Shown: piece after piece, positions 25,732 through 32,719 of the stretch | Layout: each line of letters starts with the position of its first letter | Position numbering within the stretch: the first letter of the stretch is position 1 | Assembly (NCBI GenBank): GCA_002399735.1 | Contig: DHEF01000034.1 | Span: 82,202-134,673 of the forward strand | DNA length: 52,472 bases | Direction: 5' to 3' | DNA from: Chitinophagaceae bacterium UBA4857 | GTDB lineage: Bacteria; Bacteroidota; Bacteroidia; Chitinophagales; Chitinophagaceae | Notes under the pieces: model-generated | The model's database searches: none | What the model saw: only the letters and a program-made list of their open reading frames with translations | What the model was told of the DNA's origin: nothing | Translations under genes and position numbers: made by a program

Positions 25732-26337
25732 TTACTTAGAGTACAACTCAACGATCAGTTGCTCCTTAATGTTTTCAGGAACACTTTCCCTTTCAGGATA
25801 AGTAATGAAAGTACCCGTAAATGTAGTTTCGTTAAAATCAATCCAACCAAACTTAGGGTTCTTAGCACGAACAACGCTTGAAATAGAAGAGTTTTCTTTG
25901 CTTGCTTCTTTAATAGTGATAACATCACCAGTCTTTAACTGGTAAGAAGGTATGTTTACTACTTCACCATTAACTTCAATGTGTTTGTGACTTACTAACT
26001 GACGTGCAGCAGGACGTGAAGGAGCAATACCCATACGGAATACAGTGTTATCCAAACGAGCTTCCAACAACTTAATTAAGTTTTCACCGGTTACGCCTTT
26101 ACGACGAGCAGCTTCTTCAAAAGTTTTGCGGAATTGTTTTTCTAAAATACCGTAAGTGTATTTTGCTTTTTGTTTTTCACGTAATTGCAAAGCGTATTCA
26201 CCTAAAGTTTTACGTTTGCGTTTTTCACCGTGCTGACCTGGAGGGTTGCTGTTTTTACCCAACCATTTACCATTGCCAAGAATAGGCTCTCCAAAAATAC
26301 GAGAGATTTTGGTCTTAGGACCATTGTAACGTGCCAT
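25732..26337 (-). CDS. rpsD: 30S ribosomal protein S4
   Basis: Primary 16S-binding protein of the small subunit. The 201 residues start with MARYNGPKTKISRIFGEPILG and contain the S4 RNA-binding domain (LDNTVFRMGIAPSRPAARQLVSHKHIEVNG, about 95-125). It lacks the zinc-binding cysteines of the four-Cys S4 form. In E. coli S4 represses the alpha operon translationally; whether the same occurs here cannot be seen. The 199-bp spacer upstream, after rpsK, holds an inverted repeat. Confidence 0.97.
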   Translation of the reverse strand: MARYNGPKTKISRIFGEPILGNGKWLGKNSNPPGQHGEKRKRKTLGEYALQLREKQKAKYTYGILEKQFRKTFEEAARRKGVTGENLIKLLEARLDNTVFRMGIAPSRPAARQLVSHKHIEVNGEVVNIPSYQLKTGDVITIKEASKENSSISSVVRAKNPKFGWIDFNETTFTGTFITYPERESVPENIKEQLIVELYSK

Positions 26338-26458
26338 AATATACTTTCATTTAAGCTTTTTTAGAATGCGGTACGTCGATCAGTAAAAAGCTTTGAAAAA
26401 AATTAATCGTGTACCCTTTTTAAAAATGAAACCGAAATGGCTCAAAAATATATATCTA

Positions 26459-26529
26459 GTCAGAAAGACAGAAGTCCGCAAGACCGAGAGTAATAACTTT
26501 CCGACTCCCGGACTTACCGACTTTCCGAC
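26459..26529. repeat. Imperfect inverted repeat in the rpsK-rpsD spacer
   Basis: The arm at 26459-26491 (GTCAGAAAGACAGAAGTCCG at its start) is an imperfect inverse of 26496-26529 (ending CTTACCGACTTTCCGAC). The same GACTTCC/CGGACTT motif family occurs near 32543-32575 inside copy R6. It is intra-operonic, so it is transcribed as a hairpin between rpsK and rpsD. Confidence 0.5.
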
Positions 26530-26536
26530 AAAAAAA

Positions 26537-26941
26537 TTAAACTCTTCTTTTCTTAGGAGGACGACATCCGTTGTGAGGTAAAGGCGTAACGTCTTTAATC
26601 ATCACAATTTCAATACCACTTTGAGATAAAGAACGGATAGCACCTTCACGACCAGAACCTGGTCCTTTTACGTATACGTCCACTCTTTTCAAACCAGCGT
26701 CTAATGCAACTTTAGCAGCATCAGCGGCAGCCATTTGTGCGGCATATGGCGTGTTCTTTTTAGAACCACGGAAACCCATTTTACCAGCACTGCTCCAGGA
26801 AATAACCTGGCCGGTTTTGTTGGTTAAACTAACAATAATGTTGTTAAATGTAGCAGAAATATGAGCGTCGCCATAAGCGTCCACTTTCACAATTCTTTTC
26901 TTCGCAGCAGCTTTAGCGCTGTTTTGTTGTGCTTTTGCCAT
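26537..26941 (-). CDS. rpsK: 30S ribosomal protein S11
   Basis: Small-subunit platform protein that lines the mRNA path. The 134-residue chain has a basic N-terminus, the HISATFNNIIVSLTN segment (about 28-42), KGPGSGREGAIRSL and the C-terminal DVTPLPHNGCRPPKKRRV. All are canonical. It follows rpsM by 164 bp, a spacer that contains a stable hairpin, and precedes rpsD. Confidence 0.98.
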   Translation of the reverse strand: MAKAQQNSAKAAAKKRIVKVDAYGDAHISATFNNIIVSLTNKTGQVISWSSAGKMGFRGSKKNTPYAAQMAAADAAKVALDAGLKRVDVYVKGPGSGREGAIRSLSQSGIEIVMIKDVTPLPHNGCRPPKKRRV

Positions 26942-27067
26942 GTTGTGAGGTAGTCAAAAAATGTTTAAAAAAATATTCCGATTTACCGGAACCGAACCTG
27001 ATTCTACTGCCGGCTTACGAGGCCATCCGAAGCGGGTTCATGTCTTTATAAGCCTTTGTATATAAAC

Positions 27068-27099
27068 AAATCAGACATCTGTTGCCAGACGTCTGATTT
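27068..27099 (-). promoter_or_regulatory. Stable GNRA-capped hairpin just after rpsM
   Basis: On the minus strand, seven bases after the rpsM stop codon, 14-nt arms (AAATCAGACGTCTG and CAGATGTCTGATTT, one G-U pair) close a GCAA tetraloop. There is no clean U-tract after it (GTTTATATAC), and essential genes continue downstream. A processing or stability element, or a partial attenuator, is therefore more likely than full termination. Confidence 0.6.
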
Positions 27100-27105
27100 A
27101 TATTA

Positions 27106-27486
27106 TTATTTTTTAGCTGCTTTCTTTTTACCTGCAACTGTTTTACGCTTACCTTTTCTGGTACGGCTGTTTGTTTTAGTACGCTGACCACGTACAGGTA
27201 AACCTTTACGGTGACGTAAACCGCGGTAACAAGCAATATCCAATAAACGTTTAATGCTCATTTGTACTTCCGAACGTAACTGTCCTTCCACTTTCAACTC
27301 TTCAGTAATAGTAGTACGAATAGCGTTCAAATCTTCGTCATTCCACTGATTAACCTTTTTGTTACGGTCAATGTTATTCTTGTCAAGAATATATTGGGCT
27401 GTTGAAGGGCCAATACCGTAAATATAGGTAAGTCCTATTTCGCCTCTTTTGTTTTTTGGTAAGTCAACACCGGCAATACGAGCCAT
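27106..27486 (-). CDS. rpsM: 30S ribosomal protein S13
   Basis: Head protein of the small subunit contacting the P-site tRNA and L5. The 126 residues start MARIAGVDLPKNKRGEIGLT and include YIYGIGPSTAQYIL and the GLRHRKGLPVRGQRTKTNSRTRKG tail. All of it is canonical, followed by a Lys-rich end. It is 70 bp downstream of rpmJ in the same transcript. Confidence 0.98.
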   Translation of the reverse strand: MARIAGVDLPKNKRGEIGLTYIYGIGPSTAQYILDKNNIDRNKKVNQWNDEDLNAIRTTITEELKVEGQLRSEVQMSIKRLLDIACYRGLRHRKGLPVRGQRTKTNSRTRKGKRKTVAGKKKAAKK

Positions 27487-27556
27487 AGTCTTTGTTTATT
27501 GTTTGTTAGTTATCGCTTTAAAAAAAGTTTGTTTCATGCACAAGGCAGGGTTAAAA

Positions 27557-27673
27557 TTAACCTTGACGTTGCTTGAAGCGAGGGTTCTTTTTGTTAATAA
27601 TATATAACCTGCCCTTGCGACGTACAATTTTGCAGTCAGCGCTACGCTTCTTAATAGATGCTCTTACTTTCAT
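27557..27673 (-). CDS. rpmJ: 50S ribosomal protein L36
   Basis: A 38-residue gene between infA and rpsM, found by its ends MKVRASIKKRS and NPRFKQRQG. L36 is the smallest large-subunit protein. The zinc form uses three Cys and one His; here the equivalent positions are Ser11, Cys14, Asn27 and Arg32, so this is a zinc-independent form, as is usual in Bacteroidota. The length and gene order make the call firm. Confidence 0.95.
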   Translation of the reverse strand: MKVRASIKKRSADCKIVRRKGRLYIINKKNPRFKQRQG

Positions 27674-27723
27674 GAGTATTTGTTTTACTGCTCATAGCCC
27701 GTAGCATAGGGCTTTCGCTATTA

Positions 27724-27942
27724 TTATTTATATCTAAAATTAATTCTCCCTCTTGTTAAATCATATGGCGACAACTCAACACCAACTTTATCTCCGGGTA
27801 ATATTCTGATGTAGTGCATACGCATTTTACCAGATATAGTAGCCAATATTTCGTGGCCATTTTCAAGCTTTACCCTGAACATTGCGTTGGATAAGGCTTC
27901 CAGAATTACACCGTCTTGTTTTATTAGCGCCTGTTTTGACAT
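27724..27942 (-). CDS. infA: Translation initiation factor IF-1
   Basis: A 72-residue OB-fold protein that binds the ribosomal A site during initiation. It is canonical across its length (KQDGVILEALSNAMFRVKLENGHEILATISGKMRMHYIRILPGDKV, quoted in part in many families). It is the first gene of this ribosomal operon as seen here. secY and map, which usually precede it, are absent, and two phylum-type promoters lie immediately upstream. Confidence 0.97.
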   Translation of the reverse strand: MSKQALIKQDGVILEALSNAMFRVKLENGHEILATISGKMRMHYIRILPGDKVGVELSPYDLTRGRINFRYK

Positions 27943-27958
27943 ATTATTTTTAGGGGTG

Positions 27959-27966
27959 CAAAGATA
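27959..27966 (-). promoter_or_regulatory. Promoter -7 element upstream of infA (P1)
   Basis: On the minus strand TATCTTTG, an exact TAnnTTTG, 17 bp before the infA start. Transcription would start about 10 bases upstream of the ATG. No clear -33 TTG is visible. Confidence 0.6.
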
Positions 27967-28028
27967 GGATTAAGTAGCTAAAAAAAGAAAAAAGCTTCTT
28001 TTTTTTTCCTAAATTCTCACCGAAGGCG

Positions 28029-28036
28029 CAAAAGTA
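28029..28036 (-). promoter_or_regulatory. Promoter -7 element upstream of infA (P2)
   Basis: On the minus strand TACTTTTG followed by CGCC, an exact TAnnTTTG with the downstream bases often seen in Bacteroidota, about 87 bp before infA. Either or both elements may drive the infA-rplQ operon. Confidence 0.55.
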
Positions 28037-28175
28037 AGTAAAAATGAGGAGGTTATGAATGGGAAATTAAAAATTAAAAAGCTAAAAGTAAAAAAAGTTA
28101 TAGCCCCCAAGCCTTTTTAAGTTTTCTTCACTAGCACATTAGCAAATCAGCTCATTAGCAAATTAATCTGTGGCT

Positions 28176-28230
28176 ATCTGCAGTAGTAACTCCGGTCAGC
28201 TTCAGTTCCGACACAGCTACGCTGGTAACT
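28176..28230. repeat. Degenerate element remnant and GC-rich patch upstream of infA
   Basis: CTGCAGTAGTAACTCCGG at the left and AGCTACGCTGGTAACT at the right resemble the two ends of the dispersed element with the centre missing. Next to it, about 28274-28345, is a GC-rich stretch (CACCCCTCCTGCGTCGGGGC and CACTGCAATCCGGCAGCCCG) unlike the rest of the spacer. I find no gene between 27943 and 28423. Confidence 0.35.
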
Positions 28231-28363
28231 TACATAAAAGCAACTTTTTGTCGCTTTTATTTAGTTATGCTACAAGTCCTCACCCCTCCTGCGTCGGGGC
28301 TGTGGGCTTTTCACTGCAATCCGGCAGCCCGGCACCGATATTACTTCTATTGAGAGAAACAAA

Positions 28364-28403
28364 ACCACAGAGTTAAAGGAGTTTTTCACAGAGTAGCACG
28401 GAG
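28364..28403 (+). repeat. Left CTCTGTG-type inverted repeat of the GxxExxY cassette
   Basis: It begins ACCACAGAGT and contains TTTTTCACAGAGTAGCACGG. It is an imperfect inverse of 28875-28917 (about 33 of 40 aligned bases match), on the other side of the GxxExxY gene. Confidence 0.7.
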
Positions 28404-28423
28404 TTTTGTACAATCCAATTTAA

Positions 28424-28795
28424 CTATAATACCAACCGTTTAATACCTTTCTTTAAAGAAGTTGTTTTAAAGTTTAATAACAATCCTACTTTACATCCGC
28501 TTAATTGCATATAGGTTAACACCTGCGCAATATGCACATCATTAAAAGTTTCTACTGTTTTCACCTCAATAATTACTTTGTTTTCAACCAATAAATCAAT
28601 TCTATATCCAAGGTCTAATTGTACTTCTTTATAAAACAGAGGCATAGCTTTTTCCTTCTGTACATTTAAGCCTACCTGTCTTAAATCGTAAAATAAACAT
28701 TCTTTATAAGCCGATTCTAATAATCCTGGCCCCAAAGCAGTATGAACATGAAAAGCCTTTTGTAGAATCACTTCTGTAATTTCATCTTCAATCAT
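28424..28795 (-). CDS. GxxExxY protein (PD-(D/E)XK nuclease superfamily, PDDEXK_3)
   Basis: A 123-residue protein with the defining GPGLLESAY (GxxExxY) motif near residue 22 and a nuclease-like core (an Asp in YRIDLLVENKVIIEVKT, with the ExK pair Glu-Val-Lys). The family has no known function, but the fold suggests DNA or RNA cleavage. I start at the ATG at 28795 (MIEDEITEVIL). A 30-residue upstream extension would be translated mostly from the flanking CTCTGTG repeat and is unlikely. It is enclosed by an inverted pair of CTCTGTG repeats, which looks like a small mobile cassette. Confidence 0.85.
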   Translation of the reverse strand: MIEDEITEVILQKAFHVHTALGPGLLESAYKECLFYDLRQVGLNVQKEKAMPLFYKEVQLDLGYRIDLLVENKVIIEVKTVETFNDVHIAQVLTYMQLSGCKVGLLLNFKTTSLKKGIKRLVL

Positions 28796-28874
28796 GGTGT
28801 TTTTAAAATTTGGTGTAACACTGGCAGCATTAGCTTTTAAACAAATAAATAATACCCACAGAGATAAAAAATTT

Positions 28875-28917
28875 CTCTGTGTCACTCTGTGAAAAAAACT
28901 CTGTGTTACTCTGTGGT
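28875..28917 (-). repeat. Right CTCTGTG-type inverted repeat of the GxxExxY cassette
   Basis: CTCTGTGTCACTCTGTG, seven A, then CTCTGTGTTACTCTGTGGT. It is the imperfect inverse of 28364-28403, and a smaller 8-bp hairpin (CACAGAGA/TCTCTGTG) sits at its inner edge (28857-28881). Confidence 0.7.
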
Positions 28918-28933
28918 ACTACTTTTAAATCTT

Positions 28934-29347
28934 TTAATCATGTATCATCCCAACCGGTTCTAGGTGCACTTTAGTCATATCCAAATAAAGATTTTGTAAA
29001 GTATGCGCCATTAACGAACTATGAAAACTTCTTCTGTCTTCACGGTACCACAGGTCAATTTTTGTAAAATCATAATTATCTTTTATTACCAGCCTGAAAG
29101 CATCTTTTTTGTATTTAACCATGCCGTCATGTACTTCTTTTTCAAAACCCAGCTTTTTCATCATTACATCATCGGTTAGCGGAATACCGGATATATTTTC
29201 CTTTGAATACCAAAACTCCTGTACCCCATTATCAATATGCGCTTTGTGGTCGGTATTATTTACTTCGGTTACTACACCTTCACGGGTAACACCTTCTTCA
29301 GTAACCAATACTAAGTCGCCAAATTTTAGTTCAGATAATTTAAGCAT
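28934..29347 (-). CDS. Conserved hypothetical protein
   Basis: A 137-residue soluble protein. The N-terminal half (MLKLSELKFGDLVLVTEEG, then ENISGIPLTDDVMMKKLGF) and the C-terminal SLMAHTLQNLYLDMTKVHLEP resemble a small family common in Bacteroidota and their phages, in which a similar leucine-rich HxLQNLYF-type helix recurs near the end. The first 60 residues look like a small beta domain (KOW/SH3-like: DLVLVTEEGVTREGVVTEV). No function is known. It stands alone between the GxxExxY cassette and a divergently transcribed outer-membrane gene. Confidence 0.6.
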   Translation of the reverse strand: MLKLSELKFGDLVLVTEEGVTREGVVTEVNNTDHKAHIDNGVQEFWYSKENISGIPLTDDVMMKKLGFEKEVHDGMVKYKKDAFRLVIKDNYDFTKIDLWYREDRRSFHSSLMAHTLQNLYLDMTKVHLEPVGMIHD

Positions 29348-29487
29348 AGCAAATCGTTTTTGTTTACTGTAATGTAACGAAAAAACACCTGAACATAAAA
29401 TAGTGTTATAGCCTGGTAAAAATCAGTAATACTTTAAAAATTGTTAAAATATGGTTATCAATTGATTATGTTATTATTAAGCGGCTA

Positions 29488-29495
29488 TACCTTTG
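29488..29495 (+). promoter_or_regulatory. Promoter -7 element of the beta-barrel gene
   Basis: TACCTTTG followed by CGCC, an exact TAnnTTTG, 23 bp before the ATG at 29518. A TTG at 29462-29464 is a candidate -33 element with a rather long spacer. Confidence 0.6.
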
Positions 29496-29517
29496 CGCCA
29501 TTAAATTTAAAAACTTT

Positions 29518-30123
29518 ATGAAACGATTATTTATCAGTGCCCTGGCTTTAGGAATGACCAGCTTTGCATTTGCGCAGAAAGGAACAGTTTTAGTAGGTGG
29601 TGACTTAGGTTTTAATTTTGAAAACAACAAAAACACTGAAGTAAAAACAAGTTCAATAAGCTTTAACCCGATGGTTGGTTACCAGTTTACTGACAAGTGG
29701 ACTGCGGGTGTTATTGGAGTATCTACTTTTGGACAAACTGAAGACGTTAACGGCAATACAACCGTAACTAATAAGAACAATGAATTAGGTGGTGGTCTAT
29801 TTGTTCGTTACACACAACCTTTGTCTTCACTTTTTAGTTTGTATGTGCAAGCACAAGGTTTTACCAGTGTAACAAAAACTGAAACTGAAACAGAAATTGG
29901 CAACAGTTCTATCACTACAAAAGGTAATGACCTGAACAAATTTGGTGTTAACATTTTCCCTGCTGTATTTGTAAACTTAAAAAACAACTTTGGTTTAAAC
30001 TTTAACTTTGGTGGTTTAAACATGAACAGCTCAAAAGTGGATACTGATGGAGCTAAAGCAATTACCAATGCAGGTTTTAACTTTGGTAAAACAGTAAACA
30101 TTGGTGTTACTAAAAACTTCTAA
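29518..30123 (+). CDS. Outer-membrane beta-barrel protein
   Basis: A 201-residue precursor with a Sec signal peptide (MKRLFISALALGMTSFAFA, cleaved before Gln20), followed by alternating polar and aromatic strands and a C-terminal Phe (VTKNF), the usual end of a barrel strand. The pattern (GGDLGFNF, SFNPMVGYQFTDKWTAG, GLFVRYTQPL, NFGGLN) fits the OmpA-like small barrels of Bacteroidota (outer membrane protein beta-barrel domain). Transport or adhesion functions cannot be assigned. It is monocistronic, with its own promoter and terminator. Confidence 0.85.
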   Translation: MKRLFISALALGMTSFAFAQKGTVLVGGDLGFNFENNKNTEVKTSSISFNPMVGYQFTDKWTAGVIGVSTFGQTEDVNGNTTVTNKNNELGGGLFVRYTQPLSSLFSLYVQAQGFTSVTKTETETEIGNSSITTKGNDLNKFGVNIFPAVFVNLKNNFGLNFNFGGLNMNSSKVDTDGAKAITNAGFNFGKTVNIGVTKNF

Positions 30124-30143
30124 TTTTATTTTAGCGGTATAAA

Positions 30144-30171
30144 ACAAAGCCTGTCGATTGACAGGCTTTGT
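30144..30171 (+). terminator. Terminator after the beta-barrel gene
   Basis: Perfect 12-bp stem (ACAAAGCCTGTC with GACAGGCTTTGT), loop GATT, followed by TGTTTAT. Confidence 0.8.
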
Positions 30172-30186
30172 TGTTTATATAATGTT

Positions 30187-30270
30187 GCTTGCACAATGCT
30201 GAATAAAATTACTGAACGATGCAGTGAGTGACACAACAGACGATGATAGTAGTAATGCAGCTGGTAACAA
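30187..30270 (-). repeat. Dispersed palindromic element, half copy R5
   Basis: Only one half of the element is present, in minus orientation, ending GTAATGCAGCTGGTAACAAA at 30251-30270. Its end lies 4 bp from the hmgA stop codon (30274). Confidence 0.7.
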
Positions 30271-30273
30271 AAT

Positions 30274-31431
30274 TTACTCCGCCCAACTCATTACATAATT
30301 GTTGTTTTCAATTTCAAGTGCCTGTTTGGTTAACATTAACGGATGGAAGGTATCGACCATTACGGCCAACTCCTTTGTTTCTTTAGCACCAATACTTTTT
30401 TGTACCGTACCGGGGTGTGGACCATGCGGAATACCAGCTGGATGTAAGGTAATCATACCACGTGTTACATTTTTGCGACTCATAAAATCGCCATCAACAT
30501 AATACAATACTTCGTCGCTATCAATATTACTGTGGTTGTATGGCGCAGGTATGGCTTGCGGATGATAATCGTACAAACGTGGCACAAAGGAACATACCAC
30601 AAAATTGTGCGCCTCAAAAGTTTGGTGCACCGGTGGTGGCTGGTGTACACGTCCGGTAATGGGTTCAAAATCGTGAATGGAAAATGCATAAGGATAACAA
30701 CAACCATCCCACCCTATTACATCAAAAGGATGTGTGCCGTAATGCAAACCATATAACATGCCCTTCTTTTTTGCTTTGATGAGGAAGTCGCCTTTTTCAT
30801 CAAAAGTGGGCAGGTTTTGTGGCCCACGAATATCACGTTCGCAATAAGGTGAATGCTCTAACAACTGTCCGTATTTACTATGGTAACGTTTGGGATAACG
30901 TATGGGACTAAACGATTCTACAATAAACAAACGGTTATGACTATCGTTAAAATGTATTTGGTAAATAGTACCACGGGGAATAATTAAATAATCGCCATAA
31001 CTAAATGGCAACTCACCATACATGGTACGCAACACACCTTGTCCTTCGTGAATAAAAATCATTTCATCGGCATCGGTGTTTTTGTAAAAATAATCCGTCA
31101 TGCTTTGTTGCGGCGCAGCTAATACAATATGGCAATCGTTATTTACCAATACGGGAACACGGCTTTGCAAATAATCGGCCACAGGCTTTACACTAAAGCC
31201 TTCCAGACTACGATGCTTGAGCATTTTTTCTTCGGCTATTTGCGGCGACACATCTACCTGCGGCTCGGTTTTTATAATTTGTGTTGGCGGGTGCACATGG
31301 TACAACAATGAATAATCGTTACTAAAACCTTCGGTAGAAAATAACTGCTCGGAATATAAACCACCATCGGGTTTATAAAATTGTGTATGGCGTTTATGCG
31401 GAACCTGTCCTAATTTTTGATAATGAGGCAT
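30274..31431 (-). CDS. hmgA: Homogentisate 1,2-dioxygenase
   Basis: Fe(II) ring-cleaving dioxygenase of tyrosine and phenylalanine catabolism, turning homogentisate into maleylacetoacetate. The 385-residue cupin-type chain shows the bacterial HGO pattern: HKRHTQFYKPDGGLYSEQLFS at the start, PRGTIYQIHF in the cupin core, and the C-terminal AGIPHGPHPGT segment that carries iron ligands. It is shorter than the human enzyme (445), as other Bacteroidota members are. No other tyrosine catabolic gene is next to it, and it is transcribed alone toward R5. It is divergent from the Nudix regulator. Confidence 0.95.
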   Translation of the reverse strand: MPHYQKLGQVPHKRHTQFYKPDGGLYSEQLFSTEGFSNDYSLLYHVHPPTQIIKTEPQVDVSPQIAEEKMLKHRSLEGFSVKPVADYLQSRVPVLVNNDCHIVLAAPQQSMTDYFYKNTDADEMIFIHEGQGVLRTMYGELPFSYGDYLIIPRGTIYQIHFNDSHNRLFIVESFSPIRYPKRYHSKYGQLLEHSPYCERDIRGPQNLPTFDEKGDFLIKAKKKGMLYGLHYGTHPFDVIGWDGCCYPYAFSIHDFEPITGRVHQPPPVHQTFEAHNFVVCSFVPRLYDYHPQAIPAPYNHSNIDSDEVLYYVDGDFMSRKNVTRGMITLHPAGIPHGPHPGTVQKSIGAKETKELAVMVDTFHPLMLTKQALEIENNNYVMSWAE

Positions 31432-31671
31432 GACTAATTAGCTAATTTGATGATTTGGAAATTTGGTAATGAAGTTAATACAACATTACCTTGGACGATT
31501 GCGCAAGCGAAGAAAGCAGGAAACAGTATTTCCACTTTCGTTTATCTATCCAATAGGTAAAATTTCTGAAGTAAAGCATAATTGCCAATCGTTAGGGTAA
31601 AGTTACGGAAATCTATTCTTTAACAAAGTGATACTATTACACTGTATTAATGCTACTAAAACAAATAAATG

Positions 31672-31679
31672 TAAATTTG
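31672..31679 (+). promoter_or_regulatory. Promoter -7 element of the Nudix regulator gene
   Basis: TAAATTTG, an exact TAnnTTTG, 11 bp before the ATG at 31690, giving a nearly leaderless transcript. The 258-bp region between it and hmgA has only AT-rich motifs of the AATTAGC/AATTTGG kind and no gene. Confidence 0.55.
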
Positions 31680-31689
31680 CTTTTATCGT

Positions 31690-32382
31690 ATGCAAAATAA
31701 AACTTCTGATATAAAGGTAGCGGTTGACGCCATTGTTTTTGGATATTCTAAAAAAGAAGGCGTTTCTATTTTATTAATACAACGTAAATATGAGCCTTAC
31801 AAAAACAGTTGGGCCATACCCGGCGGCTTTGTATTGCCCGATGAATCTTTAGAAAACGCCGTAATACGTGAGTTGCAAGAGGAAACCGGCATTACGGTTA
31901 ATTATCTGGAACAGTTGTACAGTTTTGGTGAGCCCGACCGTGACCCCAGGCAAAGAGTAATATCTATCGCCTATTTTGGCATGGTTAAAACATCGCAGTT
32001 TCAGGAGTTAAAAGCCAGTACCGATGCGGAGAATGCCGCTTGGTTTTCCATAAAAAAATTACCTGTATTAGCTTTCGATCATAAACAAATTATTAAGCAA
32101 GCCGTTGAAAGATTACAAAGCAAAATACGTTACCAGCCTATTGGCTTTGAATTGCTGGATAAAAAATTTCCCTTCTCAGATCTGGAAAAATTATATGCCG
32201 CTTTACTGGACAAAGAGATTAACCGTCGCAATTTTAGTAAAAAAATATTGTCCTTCGATTTTTTAGAAGAAACCGGCGAACTATCCAAACCAGATGGCAA
32301 GGGACGCCCCAGCAAAATGTACCGCTTTAACCAAAAACGCTATAAGGAATTATTGAAAGAAGGTTTTCATTTTGAGATATAA
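31690..32382 (+). CDS. NrtR-type Nudix transcriptional regulator
   Basis: A 230-residue protein with an N-terminal Nudix domain and a C-terminal winged helix. The Nudix box (residues 46-68) is complete: Gly46, Glu52, Arg60-Glu61, Glu64-Glu65 and Gly67 are all present, so hydrolase activity is possible. The C-terminus (about 150-225) ends with SKPDGKGRPSKMYRF, the recognition-wing signature of the NrtR group. NrtR proteins bind ADP-ribose and repress genes of NAD synthesis or sugar catabolism. No intact NAD gene adjoins it. A decayed NAMPT fragment lies 3 kb downstream and NAD-consuming KptA lies further on. Confidence 0.85.
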   Translation: MQNKTSDIKVAVDAIVFGYSKKEGVSILLIQRKYEPYKNSWAIPGGFVLPDESLENAVIRELQEETGITVNYLEQLYSFGEPDRDPRQRVISIAYFGMVKTSQFQELKASTDAENAAWFSIKKLPVLAFDHKQIIKQAVERLQSKIRYQPIGFELLDKKFPFSDLEKLYAALLDKEINRRNFSKKILSFDFLEETGELSKPDGKGRPSKMYRFNQKRYKELLKEGFHFEI

Positions 32383-32387
32383 TTTTT

Positions 32388-32648
32388 TGTTGACCAGCGT
32401 CCCACCCCTGATTGAACTTTTGTTGCGTCGCACTCTTCAACTGCAATAATTCTATTGAGCATTTGGCAATACAAGCGTAATAAGAAAAAGTCAATTGTCA
32501 ATAGTTAGTAGTGAATTTGTAAACTCATTACTCACTGTTTTTCGGACTTCCTGACTCATCGACTTCCCTCTGTTGATTAGCGAACAGAACGATGAACGGA
32601 GCGTCGCAACATCAGCTCAATCACGGAACTAAAGCTGGTAACAAAAAA
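32388..32648 (+). repeat. Dispersed palindromic element, copy R6
   Basis: Left end TTGTTGACCAGC, right end AAAGCTGGTAACAAA. Left arm TTGCGTCGCACTCTTCAACT, right arm CGATGAACGGAGCGTCGCAA. An extra AT-rich segment in the middle (about 32480-32572) includes GACTTCC motifs like those at 26459-26529. It fills the spacer between the Nudix and Crp/Fnr genes. Confidence 0.7.
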
Positions 32649-32719
32649 ATAGAATAAATATTGATTAATAAATAACATCAGTAGATATAATACTATATTG
32701 CATATCTTAAAAATTTGCT

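Noticed and set aside
28796..28885. Upstream 30-codon extension of the GxxExxY gene with a signal-peptide look
   Set aside because: These codons are largely the translation of the flanking CTCTGTG repeat region, and the family starts near MIEDEITE.
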